A stretch of DNA of 64,000 nt, from contig JAQXVU010000052.1 of assembly GCA_029225085.1 (NCBI GenBank), positions 1-64,000 of the forward strand. The letters are read 5' to 3'. The position numbers and the translations under genes are program-made. Below are positions 26,456 to 34,585 of the stretch, piece after piece (the stretch's first letter is position 1; the number at the start of each line of letters is the position of its first letter). Source of the DNA: Eggerthellales bacterium. Lineage in GTDB: Bacteria; Actinomycetota; Coriobacteriia; Coriobacteriales; Eggerthellaceae. Under the pieces are notes generated by a model. The model searched no databases. It saw only the letters and a list, made by a program, of their open reading frames with translations, and was not told where the DNA came from.

Positions 26456-26475
26456 CAAACATTTGTTCGATAATA
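26456..26475 (-). promoter_or_regulatory. LexA/SOS box overlapping the polymerase promoter
   Basis: CAAACATTTGTTCG (26456-26469) matches the Gram-positive SOS consensus CGAAC-N4-GTTCG with one mismatch. It abuts a minus-strand -10 TATTAT (26470-26475). LexA bound here would block transcription of the polymerase and YolD-like genes. Confidence 0.72.
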
Positions 26476-26732
26476 CTAGCACAGAACCAGCTGGTGAGTT
26501 TCCATCTGATTTCGTGGAAGTTGCAGTCCCGTTAGAATCTCGCCATCAGACAGCGGGTGAAGCCCCAGGCGGGTAGGATTTCCCTATCACGAGTGCTCAA
26601 GGCACAGGCGTTCAAGCCACGTACCGCAGCTTTCCCAAGCCATTCCGCCAAATGGCATATGCGGACCGCTTCTCGGAACACGTCTCGCCCTAGCAACCGC
26701 GCCTGGCCCCAACCCCCAGGGCAAGGCGATTC

Positions 26733-26761
26733 GCCACTTCCCTCTCGTGTCGGGAAGTGGC
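26733..26761 (+). terminator. Terminator without an assigned gene
   Basis: The perfect 10-bp stem GCCACTTCCC/GGGAAGTGGC with a nine-base loop is followed by CATTTTTAT. No reading frame ends just upstream, so it may end a noncoding RNA. Confidence 0.8.
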
Positions 26762-27011
26762 CATTTTTATGTACGCATTCAGCCCGCGCCCGAGCCTCGT
26801 TCATACCCAGAGCCCGCTTTCGCCCAGCTATCCGTGCCCAAGCCTCGCATACTCGAACCGGACACATGCCCGCATCGCGTTTATGCTCAAATGCGCATAG
26901 CTTTAGACAAATCTTGCCATTTGCCGAATGGGTTATTACACGATATCGGCGCTCCGTGGTATTTTTAATGAAGCGTTTATGCGATAGATGAGTACAAAGC
27001 AGGGGGAAACC

Positions 27012-27536
27012 ATGGCATACAAGGTCGGCGAACGAGTAATCTACGGTAACTACGGAGTCTGCGAGATCACCAAGATCGAAGAGCGACCCGATTTCATCGA
27101 TCCCTCTACCATCACCACGTACTACACCCTGAAATCCCTGAACGATCGCATGGGCAAGGCCATGATCCCCGCCAACCGCATGGATCAGGTTCGCTACGCC
27201 CTCACCCGCAAGGAAGCCCGCGAGCTTATCGACAACGTTCCCGCCATCGAAATCGACGACTTCTTCGACGAGGGCCGCAACGTTACCGAGGACCACTTCG
27301 CCGCATTGCTGAAGACCGGCGAGCTCGAGAATCTCATCACCGTCATCAAGAGCATGCACGTCCGCATTGCCAAGCAGACCGAGATGGGCAAGAATCCCTC
27401 CGCCGCCTACGTGCGCCTCGAGAAGGACGCCAAGGCAAAGCTCTATACCGAGCTGGCCTTCGCTCTGAACATCGAGGAATCCGATGTGGAAGACTACATC
27501 ACCAAGGTGCTCGAGGGCAACAACCCCCAGCAGTAG
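27012..27536 (+). CDS. carD: CarD family transcriptional regulator
   Basis: This 174-residue protein binds RNA polymerase and modulates open-complex formation, as known for CarD/CdnL. The N-terminal RNA-polymerase interaction domain (1-60) has YKVGERVIYGNYGVCEI and the strand pair with YYTLKS. The C-terminal helical DNA-binding domain has the DRMGKAMIPANRMDQVR join and a basic helical segment. The ATG at 27012 directly follows an AGGGGG site and is preferred over an ATG 24 bases upstream. A bidirectional terminator follows. Confidence 0.93.
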   Translation: MAYKVGERVIYGNYGVCEITKIEERPDFIDPSTITTYYTLKSLNDRMGKAMIPANRMDQVRYALTRKEARELIDNVPAIEIDDFFDEGRNVTEDHFAALLKTGELENLITVIKSMHVRIAKQTEMGKNPSAAYVRLEKDAKAKLYTELAFALNIEESDVEDYITKVLEGNNPQQ

Positions 27537-27582
27537 CCGCCGCAGGGGCAGCTCAAAGCGCAGCACCGCAAAACGAAACGAC

Positions 27583-27617
27583 AAAAGGGACGGTATCCTT
27601 ACGGAACCGTCCCTTTT
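27583..27617. terminator. Bidirectional terminator between carD and the thioesterase
   Basis: The 12-bp stem AAAAGGGACGGT/ACCGTCCCTTTT with an 11-base loop has T-runs in both directions, as expected between convergent genes. Confidence 0.88.
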
Positions 27618-27664
27618 CATACGCACATCAGTTTCGTTCGCAGAAGTCCGCAGATCGTAGAAAC

Positions 27665-28105
27665 CTACTCCCCTTCTATGAGCTTCAGGTAGAGCTCGTA
27701 GTGCTCGGGGAGCTCCCGCTTAAAGCTTACAGGGGCGAAGTCCTCTTTGCGCACCATGCAGCAGACGATATCGCCGGACACCAAGGGCTTGTCCTTGCCG
27801 GGCTCCATGCCTTGACGGTACACCTCCTGATGGTAAGTGACCTTCACCGAGCTCACCTGAGTGATCTGGGTGGCGACGAAAGCGTCCTCACCGTAACGAA
27901 GGGGCTGACCGTAGGAAAGGCTCGCGCTGTAGATGGGGCACATGAAGCCGAGCTCCTCGACCTCCTCATAGGGAAGACCCACCTTCTTAAGGAAGTCAGT
28001 ACGAGCATCCTCGAAGTACAGTAGGTAATTGGCGTGATACACCACGCCCATCATGTCAGTCTCGGCGTAGCGCACAGTAATAGGGGTGCAAATCTGCACA
28101 GGCAC
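27665..28105 (-). CDS. Acyl-CoA thioesterase, YbgC/FcbC hotdog family
   Basis: This 146-residue single hotdog domain hydrolyses an acyl-CoA in the cytoplasm. The active-site segment VRYAETDMMGVVYHANYLLYFE carries the conserved aspartate and the HANYL helix of the 4-hydroxybenzoyl-CoA thioesterase family. GTG is the start, after an AAGGAGA site at good spacing. The substrate is unknown. It lies 46 bases downstream of degV on the same strand and may be co-transcribed. Confidence 0.9.
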   Translation of the reverse strand: MPVQICTPITVRYAETDMMGVVYHANYLLYFEDARTDFLKKVGLPYEEVEELGFMCPIYSASLSYGQPLRYGEDAFVATQITQVSSVKVTYHQEVYRQGMEPGKDKPLVSGDIVCCMVRKEDFAPVSFKRELPEHYELYLKLIEGE

Positions 28106-28151
28106 GAAAATCTCTCCTTACTTAGTTTGTCAGATACCCTCCGCCAAGAGG

Positions 28152-28994
28152 CTAGCAGCTCTTGGTTACGAAGGTCGCTCCGAAAGCCTTCGGGCCAATG
28201 TGGGCACCGATGGTACTGCCGATCTGCAGGACGTCGTCTACCTTCACGCCGGCCTCTTCTAGACGAGCCTTGAACTTCAGGGCGTTCTCATCACCGCAGG
28301 AATAGAGAACGTGGAAGGGATAGCGCTCATCGATGTCGAAGGAGCACACATGCTTCACCACGGCATCGAGGGCCTTCTTCCTGCCCAAGGCAACCTTCAT
28401 GAGCTTTACGGTTCCGCCCTCACCGAAGCAGATGACCGGCTTCACCTTCGCCACATCGCCCACCTTAGCGGCGGCCTTGTTAAGGCGACCGCCACGAGCC
28501 AGATATTCCAGCGTGTCAAGACCAGCAGCAATCTGAATCTTACCGCGCAGATCCTTCAGAGCTTCCTCTATCTGTGCGGCATCAGCACCGGAATCTCGCA
28601 GGGAAACAGCCTCATCTACCAGGAACCTCACCATATAGGTAGCACCAAGAGAGTCAATCACGCGAGCTTTATCGCACCCTGCCAGCTCGGCAGCGGACTG
28701 CACATGCTCATAGGTGCTCGAAAGACCAGAGGAGAGGGTGATGGCGATAACGTCATCACCGGCTTCCTTAGCTTCAAGGAAGTACTTTACATACTCGGCG
28801 ATAGGAGCAACCGAGGTCTTGGGGAACTCCTTGGCAGATTCCGCCAGGGAGTAGAACTCGTCCCTATCAAGGCCTATGCCATCGCGGCATTCCACGCCGT
28901 CAATGGTGACCACCAGAGGAATCAGGTCGACGCCTATTTCAGCAGCTTCACTCTGAAAGTAATCGCAAGAGGAGTCGACGAGAATACGAATCAT
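28152..28994 (-). CDS. DegV family fatty-acid-binding protein
   Basis: This 280-residue protein has the DegV fold. The N-terminal DSSCDYFQSEAAEIGVDLIPL is the typical start, followed by KTSVAPIAEYVKYF and ITLSSGLSSTYEHVQSAAEL. The C-terminal block LEYLARGGRLNKAAAKVGDV contains the GGR motif. DegV/FakB proteins bind a fatty acid and present it to the kinase FakA. No FakA gene is in this window, so whether this one is a true FakB is open. Confidence 0.9.
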   Translation of the reverse strand: MIRILVDSSCDYFQSEAAEIGVDLIPLVVTIDGVECRDGIGLDRDEFYSLAESAKEFPKTSVAPIAEYVKYFLEAKEAGDDVIAITLSSGLSSTYEHVQSAAELAGCDKARVIDSLGATYMVRFLVDEAVSLRDSGADAAQIEEALKDLRGKIQIAAGLDTLEYLARGGRLNKAAAKVGDVAKVKPVICFGEGGTVKLMKVALGRKKALDAVVKHVCSFDIDERYPFHVLYSCGDENALKFKARLEEAGVKVDDVLQIGSTIGAHIGPKAFGATFVTKSC

Positions 28995-29094
28995 AGGAAC
29001 CAGTCACCTTCATGTATGCACACCGATAGAGAGCCACCCAGGAGCAAACTCCCTGCGCTAATAAATCCGCAGGCTTCAGGCAGCGTTGCTTATC

Positions 29095-29766
29095 TTACCC
29101 TTTTACGGAAGAGATGCGGTCGTGAAGATAGGTAGACAGTCCCTGCGACACCAAATCAGCAACAAAGACGGAATACTCGTCGATGGTCATATCGATATCG
29201 GTGGTAAGCCACAGGTGATAGCAGGAAATGATAGAACCCAGTGCATAGGTGCTGCAGATTTCCAGGCGCTCCTTGGGGACATCGCAGAAGGCCTCAGCAT
29301 CCCGCAGCACGGGCTCCCTGAACCTGCTCACCAACGATCCCATAGTGGAATACTCGAAGAGGTGGCGCACCGCAGCGGGATTCTCCTGGATAGCTGCGTT
29401 GAACTCCTGGCAAATGAGGGCGGCGCGACTGCCGAAGAATTCCTCGGCATCGATGAGGAAGTCGATGTAGTCCTTATGCTCATCAGCAGAGGAAAGGGAC
29501 ATGATGGGCACCATGATGCGTCCCACCAGCTCATCGACCATATCGTTGATCATGTCATCGAGGGAGGAATAGTGCAGATAAAAGGTCTTCCTGTCTACCC
29601 CGGCCTCTCTGGTAAGGGAGCTGATGGTGATGCGACTTACATCGGGATCAGAGAGGAGCTTCTCGTAAGCATCGAACAGAGCGCGCTTGGTTCTCACAAC
29701 CCGTCGGTCGGTCTTGCCCTTCTTGTTGGTATTGCTGAGTGAGTTCTCGTTAGAGCGCTGAGTCAT
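29095..29766 (-). CDS. TetR/AcrR family regulator
   Basis: This 223-residue repressor has a TetR helix-turn-helix near residues 25-70, with TRRALFDAYEKLL-like and ITISSLTREAGVDRKTFYLHYSS segments. A helical ligand domain follows. The ATG at 29766 has an AAGGAGG site five bases away and is preferred over an in-frame start 24 bases upstream. The gene is divergent from the YczE-type membrane protein, which it probably controls. The ligand is unknown. Confidence 0.88.
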   Translation of the reverse strand: MTQRSNENSLSNTNKKGKTDRRVVRTKRALFDAYEKLLSDPDVSRITISSLTREAGVDRKTFYLHYSSLDDMINDMVDELVGRIMVPIMSLSSADEHKDYIDFLIDAEEFFGSRAALICQEFNAAIQENPAAVRHLFEYSTMGSLVSRFREPVLRDAEAFCDVPKERLEICSTYALGSIISCYHLWLTTDIDMTIDEYSVFVADLVSQGLSTYLHDRISSVKG

Positions 29767-29815
29767 AATCCCCTCCTTACCCTCGATCATCTAAGAACTA
29801 CAGGTCGTTATGAAA

Positions 29816-29980
29816 CGTTAGATATCAGTTACAAAAACCCTACACATTTCATACCAAATGAGTAAATACCCTTTCAAGCCCAAAATGTGTCTTTTTTCAT
29901 ACGTCTAATGCATCTTGACCGAAATATCTCAGTACAATAATTCGTTAGAGCGTTTAATGTGGTCATATAGCAGCGTTAGA
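29816..29980. promoter_or_regulatory. Candidate operator region between the TetR and YczE genes
   Basis: The heptamer CGTTAGA occurs three times here, at 29816-29822, 29943-29949 and 29974-29980, in an otherwise AT-rich stretch. The last copy overlaps the ribosome-binding site of the membrane-protein gene. TetR binding is inferred only. Confidence 0.3.
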
Positions 29981-29996
29981 AAGGGTTGATGCGAGC

Positions 29997-30776
29997 GTGA
30001 AGCTGGCAAAAGGATGGCATGACTTCTTCGACAAGGACGTCCCCAACCTCGCCCTTCGCATCGTCGCCATGTTCGTAGGCCTGTCCTTCGTGGCCTTCTC
30101 CGTGGCCCTCTCCCGTACCACCGGGTTGGGAACCTCCGTTATCTCCTGTGTTCCCGCTGTGCTGAGCTTCCTGACGCCCCTCTCTATCGGTTTGTTCACC
30201 TTTGCCCTGAACACGTTGTTCGTCCTTGCCCAGGTGGTCCTCCTTCGCCGGGACTTCAAGCCCCTGCAGCTTCTGTGCATTCCCTTCGTCCTGGTATTCT
30301 CCCTGGCGATAGACTTCTTTGTCCCCATCTGCCAGCTCATCCCCATGCCCGTCTACCCCGTGAAGATCTTCTTCAGCCTCGTAGCCTGCTTCTGCACCGC
30401 CTTCGGCGTCTGGATCCAGGTTAAAGCGGCTCTTATCATGCTTCCCGGCGACGGCATCGTGCTCACCATTTCCAAGGTCTTCCACACCGATTTCTCGAAG
30501 ACCAAGATCGCCTTCGACGCTTCGAACGTCATCATCGGCGCCGGCCTCTCCCTGATCACCATGGGCGGCTTGTTCGGCGTCCGCGAAGGTACCATCCTCA
30601 TGGCCGTTACCGTTGGCCTGATCATCGGCCTGCTGAACAAGACCTTCCCCAACATCGAGTACTACCTGCCCACGGAGGGCCATATCACCCTGACGGCAGA
30701 CGATCGCCCTGTACCCGAAGAGCGCGAGCCCCAGGAAGCTCCCGAGCCTGCCACCAGCCCCGACGCCACGTGCTAG
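29997..30776 (+). CDS. YczE/YitT-type integral membrane protein
   Basis: This 259-residue protein has about five to six transmembrane segments between residues 18 and 215 (LALRIVAMFVGLSFVAFSVA is the first). It has a GTSVISCVP motif and the GDGIVLTISK segment typical of the YczE/YyaS family. The tail is soluble and Pro/Glu-rich. The start is GTG. A three-codon frame ATG-CGA-GCG-TGA overlaps it, with the ribosome site placed for that mini-frame, which suggests coupled translation. Divergent from a TetR gene. The transported or sensed compound is unknown. Confidence 0.85.
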   Translation: MKLAKGWHDFFDKDVPNLALRIVAMFVGLSFVAFSVALSRTTGLGTSVISCVPAVLSFLTPLSIGLFTFALNTLFVLAQVVLLRRDFKPLQLLCIPFVLVFSLAIDFFVPICQLIPMPVYPVKIFFSLVACFCTAFGVWIQVKAALIMLPGDGIVLTISKVFHTDFSKTKIAFDASNVIIGAGLSLITMGGLFGVREGTILMAVTVGLIIGLLNKTFPNIEYYLPTEGHITLTADDRPVPEEREPQEAPEPATSPDATC

Positions 30777-30919
30777 ACGTGAAAGCACTCGCCCCAACAC
30801 CATGTGTTAAGTGCAAAGTCGCGTTCCTCCACACCGCAAAGCTCCAAGTCCCTGCGCCCCTCCTCCTACGCCCTGTGATACCCTGAGGCGGAAAGCAAAA
30901 TCCCGCAGAAAGGCCTCCT

Positions 30920-32287
30920 ATGGCTACCAACGCAGAGCTGACTAACGAATACTTCCAGATCATGAACGAGCGCGACGGCGACATTGCCGGCAGGCGCCAG
31001 GCCTTCGCCTACATGAAGGAATCTACCGCTATCGTGCATCATCAGGTAGTGGCCTGCTCCTACGTGCCTCGCCTGTTCAACCGGGAGACCCACGACGCTA
31101 TGGCCACCTGCGCAGAGACCGCCCATCGCATCCTGTGCAAGGTCATGCAGCGCTATCTCGACGACCCAGAGTATCGCACCATCTTCGACTTCGACCCCCG
31201 CCTGCAGGACCTGATCCTCATCCCCCGCCGCTACGACGCCCTGCTGCCCTTCGCCCGCGTAGACACCTTCATGAACGAGGACGACTACACCTTCAAGTTC
31301 TGCGAGTTCAACGGCGACGGATCAAGCGGTATGAACGAGAATCGCGAGATCACCCATTCCATCGAGAACACCCCCGCCTATCAGGAGATGGCAGCCCGCC
31401 ACAACCTGGTTCCCTGCGAGCTCTTCGACGCCTGGGTTTCTGAGTTCATCAGCATCTACGACACCTTCGAGAACAAGGTGGAACACCCCCGTTTCGCCAT
31501 CGTCGACTACCTTGAAAACGGCGTGGTAGACGAGTTCAAGATCTTCAGCCAGCTCTTCGCCGAGAAGGGCTATCCCTGCGCACCGGTAGACGTCCGCGAC
31601 CTGCACTTCGACGGCCAGGTGCTTACCGATGCTCAGGGCAATAGGGTCGACGCCATCTGGCGCCGCTGCGTCACCAACGACGTCATCGAGCACTGGGACG
31701 AGTCCCAAGAGCTTATCGAGGCAGTGCGTGCCGGTGCCGTGGCCCTCATCGGCAGCTTCGCTGGGCACATCGTGCATGACAAGCAGATCTTCAAGGCCCT
31801 CTTCGACCCCGCAACCCAGGCCTTCCTCACAGAGGAAGAGCGCCAGTTCGTGCAGGACACCGTTCCTCGCACCGTCTTCCTGAACAGCAACGACATAGAT
31901 CTCGAAGAGATCAAAGCCAACAAGGACCAGTGGATCATCAAGCCCACCGACGCCTACGGCGCCAAGGACGTGTACGCTGGCTGCTACCTGACCCAAGAGC
32001 AGTGGGACGACACCATCAGCCGCTTCGCCGACGAGAAGACCGGCTTCCCCTTCCTGGCCCAGACCTACATCACGCCCTTCAAGACCCTGACCCTGCCTCC
32101 CGACGCCAACATCGAAGAGCAAAGCGATGAGGACGTACCTCGCCAGGGCGCTTGGTACAACAACCTAAACGGCCTGTACCTGTACAACGGCCACTTCCAA
32201 GGCGTATTCAGCAGGCTGGGACCCCTGCCCACCATCTCGAAGGACATGCAGGGCATCACCAGCGCCACCATCTGGGTAGAGGACTAA
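30920..32287 (+). CDS. ATP-grasp protein of the glutathionylspermidine-synthase type
   Basis: This 455-residue cytoplasmic protein resembles the circularly permuted ATP-grasp enzymes related to glutathionylspermidine synthase. Visible motifs are FKFCEFNGDGSSGMNENREI (substrate-end motif), RRCVTNDVIEH, HDKQIFKALF and the nucleotide-binding WIIKPTDAYGAKDVYAG. The family forms amide bonds with ATP; the substrates here are unknown. No partner such as a peptide carrier or amidase is next to it. The last four bases overlap the convergent membrane-protein gene. Confidence 0.75.
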   Translation: MATNAELTNEYFQIMNERDGDIAGRRQAFAYMKESTAIVHHQVVACSYVPRLFNRETHDAMATCAETAHRILCKVMQRYLDDPEYRTIFDFDPRLQDLILIPRRYDALLPFARVDTFMNEDDYTFKFCEFNGDGSSGMNENREITHSIENTPAYQEMAARHNLVPCELFDAWVSEFISIYDTFENKVEHPRFAIVDYLENGVVDEFKIFSQLFAEKGYPCAPVDVRDLHFDGQVLTDAQGNRVDAIWRRCVTNDVIEHWDESQELIEAVRAGAVALIGSFAGHIVHDKQIFKALFDPATQAFLTEEERQFVQDTVPRTVFLNSNDIDLEEIKANKDQWIIKPTDAYGAKDVYAGCYLTQEQWDDTISRFADEKTGFPFLAQTYITPFKTLTLPPDANIEEQSDEDVPRQGAWYNNLNGLYLYNGHFQGVFSRLGPLPTISKDMQGITSATIWVED

Positions 32288-32985
32288 CGCCAGGTAGCGA
32301 TCTCCGGCCACATAGACATGGTCTGGAAGCGATTCGCCATGAACTGATCGTCGAAATACGTAGCGTAGAACTCAGCCAGCGGCGTAGCGGGAACTGCGCC
32401 GCTCATGCGCTGGAACCAGAACTCCCAGGCAGCGATGGTCATGGCGATATCCACCACCATGATGATGCAGAATGCGCAGTACAGGGGCTTGCGCAAGCGA
32501 AGGGGAATGAGATCGATGATGCGCATAACGGGAGCGAGGGCGAGACGTATCCAGGCAAGGCCCAAGGCACCCCAGATTATGCACATGGGCACACTGGTGA
32601 ATCCCGAGAAGTTGAAGGGATGGCTCAGATAGCTCCAGGCCACGATGCCGTACCAGTTCTCAAGCAGATAGCCACCCAAATATTCCGTCAAGCCACCAAA
32701 GACCGCTGCCACCAAAAACAGCAGCAAGGGACTCTTATCGTGAATCTCGTTCAGCACGATAGTGAACACCATGGCCCCTAACCCGTAGATAGGCGAGAAG
32801 GGACCCCATAGCAGACCCGCGCGATCCTTCCACACCCCATCCTGAATGAGACTGACGAAGGATTCGCCGATGAGGCCCACCACGGACATGAAGACGAAGA
32901 TCATCACCAAGTTGTAGCCGGAGAGCTCTATGGCGCCCCGCAACGACGTGCGGCTCTCGATGAGCCGTTGCAGCTTTAAGAACAT
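32284..32985 (-). CDS. Putative ABC-transporter-permease-like membrane protein (PF06541 type)
   Basis: This 233-residue protein has about five hydrophobic helices from residues 22 to 195 and the motif GLLWGPFSPIYGLGAM, which marks the CmpB-like PF06541 family. A second conserved segment is WSYLSHPFNFSGFTSVP. Despite the family name, no ATPase partner is present. It starts seven bases after the patatin-like gene on the same strand, so lipid-related work in the membrane is possible but inferred. Confidence 0.82.
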   Translation of the reverse strand: MFLKLQRLIESRTSLRGAIELSGYNLVMIFVFMSVVGLIGESFVSLIQDGVWKDRAGLLWGPFSPIYGLGAMVFTIVLNEIHDKSPLLLFLVAAVFGGLTEYLGGYLLENWYGIVAWSYLSHPFNFSGFTSVPMCIIWGALGLAWIRLALAPVMRIIDLIPLRLRKPLYCAFCIIMVVDIAMTIAAWEFWFQRMSGAVPATPLAEFYATYFDDQFMANRFQTMSMWPEIATWR

Positions 32986-32992
32986 GAACGGG

Positions 32993-33883
32993 CTACTCCC
33001 CCGCCTGCACGAACTTCAGAAGGGCAGGAAAATCCCGCTGGATCTGCCTGTACCCCGCATCGAAATTCTGCTGCAGCAAGGCAACGTCCCGCTCCTGACC
33101 CAACAGTGTCAGATCCTCAGCATAGAACACATAGGCGCGACCCTGCTTCTCCCACTCATCGAGCAGATCGCAGGCCTCGTTATAACGCTGGGAACGCGTC
33201 AGCATGGCATCGCGCATCTTGGGCTTGCGCCAGAAGAAGGCCTTGGCCCAAGAATAGGAGTCTTCCTTGCGATAGCCGCGCTTCCTCGTGCGAATAACCA
33301 CTACCCGCTCGTAGCCGTCATCCTGAATGCGGCGCAGGGGCAGACCGCCACCCCAGGCAAAGCCGCCATCATAGCATACGTGGCCGTTTACCGTAGGAGG
33401 CGGCATGAACAGGGGCAAGGTAGAGGAAGCTCGCACCCGAACCATCAGGTCATCGAGGCACTTCACATCATCGCGGGTGAAGTACAGGTCCTCACCCGTA
33501 TCCCGGTCATATGCAGGGATGCAGAAGTTCGCGGGATTAGCCTGGAAGGTGTCGAAGTCGAAGGGAATCGCTCCTTCGGGCTGGCCAGCCTCCTGATAGA
33601 TATAATGGGCGTTGAAGAGACCCTTATGGGTAAGGAAGGTCTTCCAATCCCCCACCTGAGGATTCGCCATGAAGGTGGTAAAGGAATCCTTGGCACGCTG
33701 ACGATTCCGAGACAGATAGTTCACCAGGTTTGAAGAGCCTGCGGACACGCCGTACACCATGTTGAAATACAGACCCTGCTCGAGGAAATAGGAGACCACG
33801 GCAGAAGTGTAGGCTGCGCGCATGCTGCCGCCCTCAAAGAGCAGGGCGGTGTTAAAGACATTGCTTTCTAGTTCAGTACTCAT
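32993..33883 (-). CDS. Patatin-like phospholipase
   Basis: This 296-residue serine hydrolase of the RssA/YjjU type has the oxyanion segment FEGGSMRAAYTSAVV, the nucleophile elbow YGVSAGSSN and the catalytic aspartate in DGGFAWGGGLP. These form a Ser-Asp dyad for lipid acyl hydrolysis. The ATG at 33883 is only seven bases from a TATAAT box and has no ribosome site, so the mRNA is probably leaderless. The membrane protein of the PF06541 type follows immediately. Confidence 0.9.
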   Translation of the reverse strand: MSTELESNVFNTALLFEGGSMRAAYTSAVVSYFLEQGLYFNMVYGVSAGSSNLVNYLSRNRQRAKDSFTTFMANPQVGDWKTFLTHKGLFNAHYIYQEAGQPEGAIPFDFDTFQANPANFCIPAYDRDTGEDLYFTRDDVKCLDDLMVRVRASSTLPLFMPPPTVNGHVCYDGGFAWGGGLPLRRIQDDGYERVVVIRTRKRGYRKEDSYSWAKAFFWRKPKMRDAMLTRSQRYNEACDLLDEWEKQGRAYVFYAEDLTLLGQERDVALLQQNFDAGYRQIQRDFPALLKFVQAGE

Positions 33884-33890
33884 GGGGCTG

Positions 33891-33896
33891 ATTATA
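33891..33896 (-). promoter_or_regulatory. -10 box giving a probable leaderless patatin mRNA
   Basis: The minus strand reads TATAAT, then seven bases, then the ATG of the patatin gene, so transcription should start at or next to the start codon. Confidence 0.6.
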
Positions 33897-33990
33897 CCCT
33901 TCTGTACCAACTGCGAAATTAGGTAGAATGTGCCCATGTGAACAAAACGGGCAGGTAAGCGGATATCTGCCCCTGCGGATAGGAGCACCT

Positions 33991-34584
33991 ATGGCCTACG
34001 TTCCCGTCGCTCAAGACACCCCCTGGCAGAAATCTGCTGAAATCGATCCGTCTCGCACTGCCGTGCTGGTCATCGACATCCTCGGCGGAGAGGAAGGGGT
34101 CATTGAGCCTCTGCAGGAGATGGCAGACAACGCCGCCCTCATCGTAAAGGCCGCCCGCGCAAAGGGCGTCCCCGTCGTGTTCAGCGACGACGCTCATCTG
34201 CCCGGCATCGACCGGGAGCTGCAGCTCTGGGGCGAGCACGGCATTGCTGGTTCCGAAGCCGCCAAGCCCTTGGCAAGCCTAGAACCCCAGGAGGGAGACT
34301 ACATCATCCCCAAGCGTCGTTACGATGGCTTCTTCCAGACCGACCTCGACCTGACCCTGCGAGAGCTCGGAGTAGACACCCTCATCGCCATCGGCTGCGA
34401 CACCAACATCTGCGTATTGCAAACCCTCGCCGGAGCCTACTTCCGCGGCTATCGCACCATCGTAGCCGCCGACGCCACCGCCACCTTCCTGGTAGGCGAC
34501 CAGGAGTCCGGCCTGCAGTACTTCACCCGCTGCTACGACTCCCGCGTGGTGACCACTTCAGACGTTCTGGGATACCTGGCCTAA
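33991..34584 (+). CDS. Cysteine hydrolase of the isochorismatase family
   Basis: This 197-residue cytoplasmic hydrolase has the three catalytic elements of the family: Asp29 in VLVIDILGG, a lysine in IIPKRRYDGFF, and the nucleophile in IGCDTNICVLQT. Possible substrates include nicotinamide, isochorismate, ureidoacrylate or N-carbamoylsarcosine; the sequence does not decide. The ATG at 33991 has an AGGAG site five bases away, while an upstream ATG at 33928 has none. A small membrane-tail protein follows after one base. Confidence 0.9.
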   Translation: MAYVPVAQDTPWQKSAEIDPSRTAVLVIDILGGEEGVIEPLQEMADNAALIVKAARAKGVPVVFSDDAHLPGIDRELQLWGEHGIAGSEAAKPLASLEPQEGDYIIPKRRYDGFFQTDLDLTLRELGVDTLIAIGCDTNICVLQTLAGAYFRGYRTIVAADATATFLVGDQESGLQYFTRCYDSRVVTTSDVLGYLA

Positions 34585-34585
34585 C

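Larger units (their letters stand above)
26346..27011. other. Long intergenic region between the Y-polymerase and carD
   Basis: This 666-bp stretch has no convincing gene; reading frames through it give Arg/Pro-rich peptides with no start signals. It holds the 18-bp repeats, a LexA-type box, a GC-rich structured section (26540-26731) and a terminator at 26733-26761. An AT-rich stretch before carD probably contains the carD promoter. Confidence 0.7.

Noticed and set aside
26532-27626. A long minus-strand frame opposite carD
   Set aside because: CarD on the plus strand is certain, and the antisense product shows no family features.
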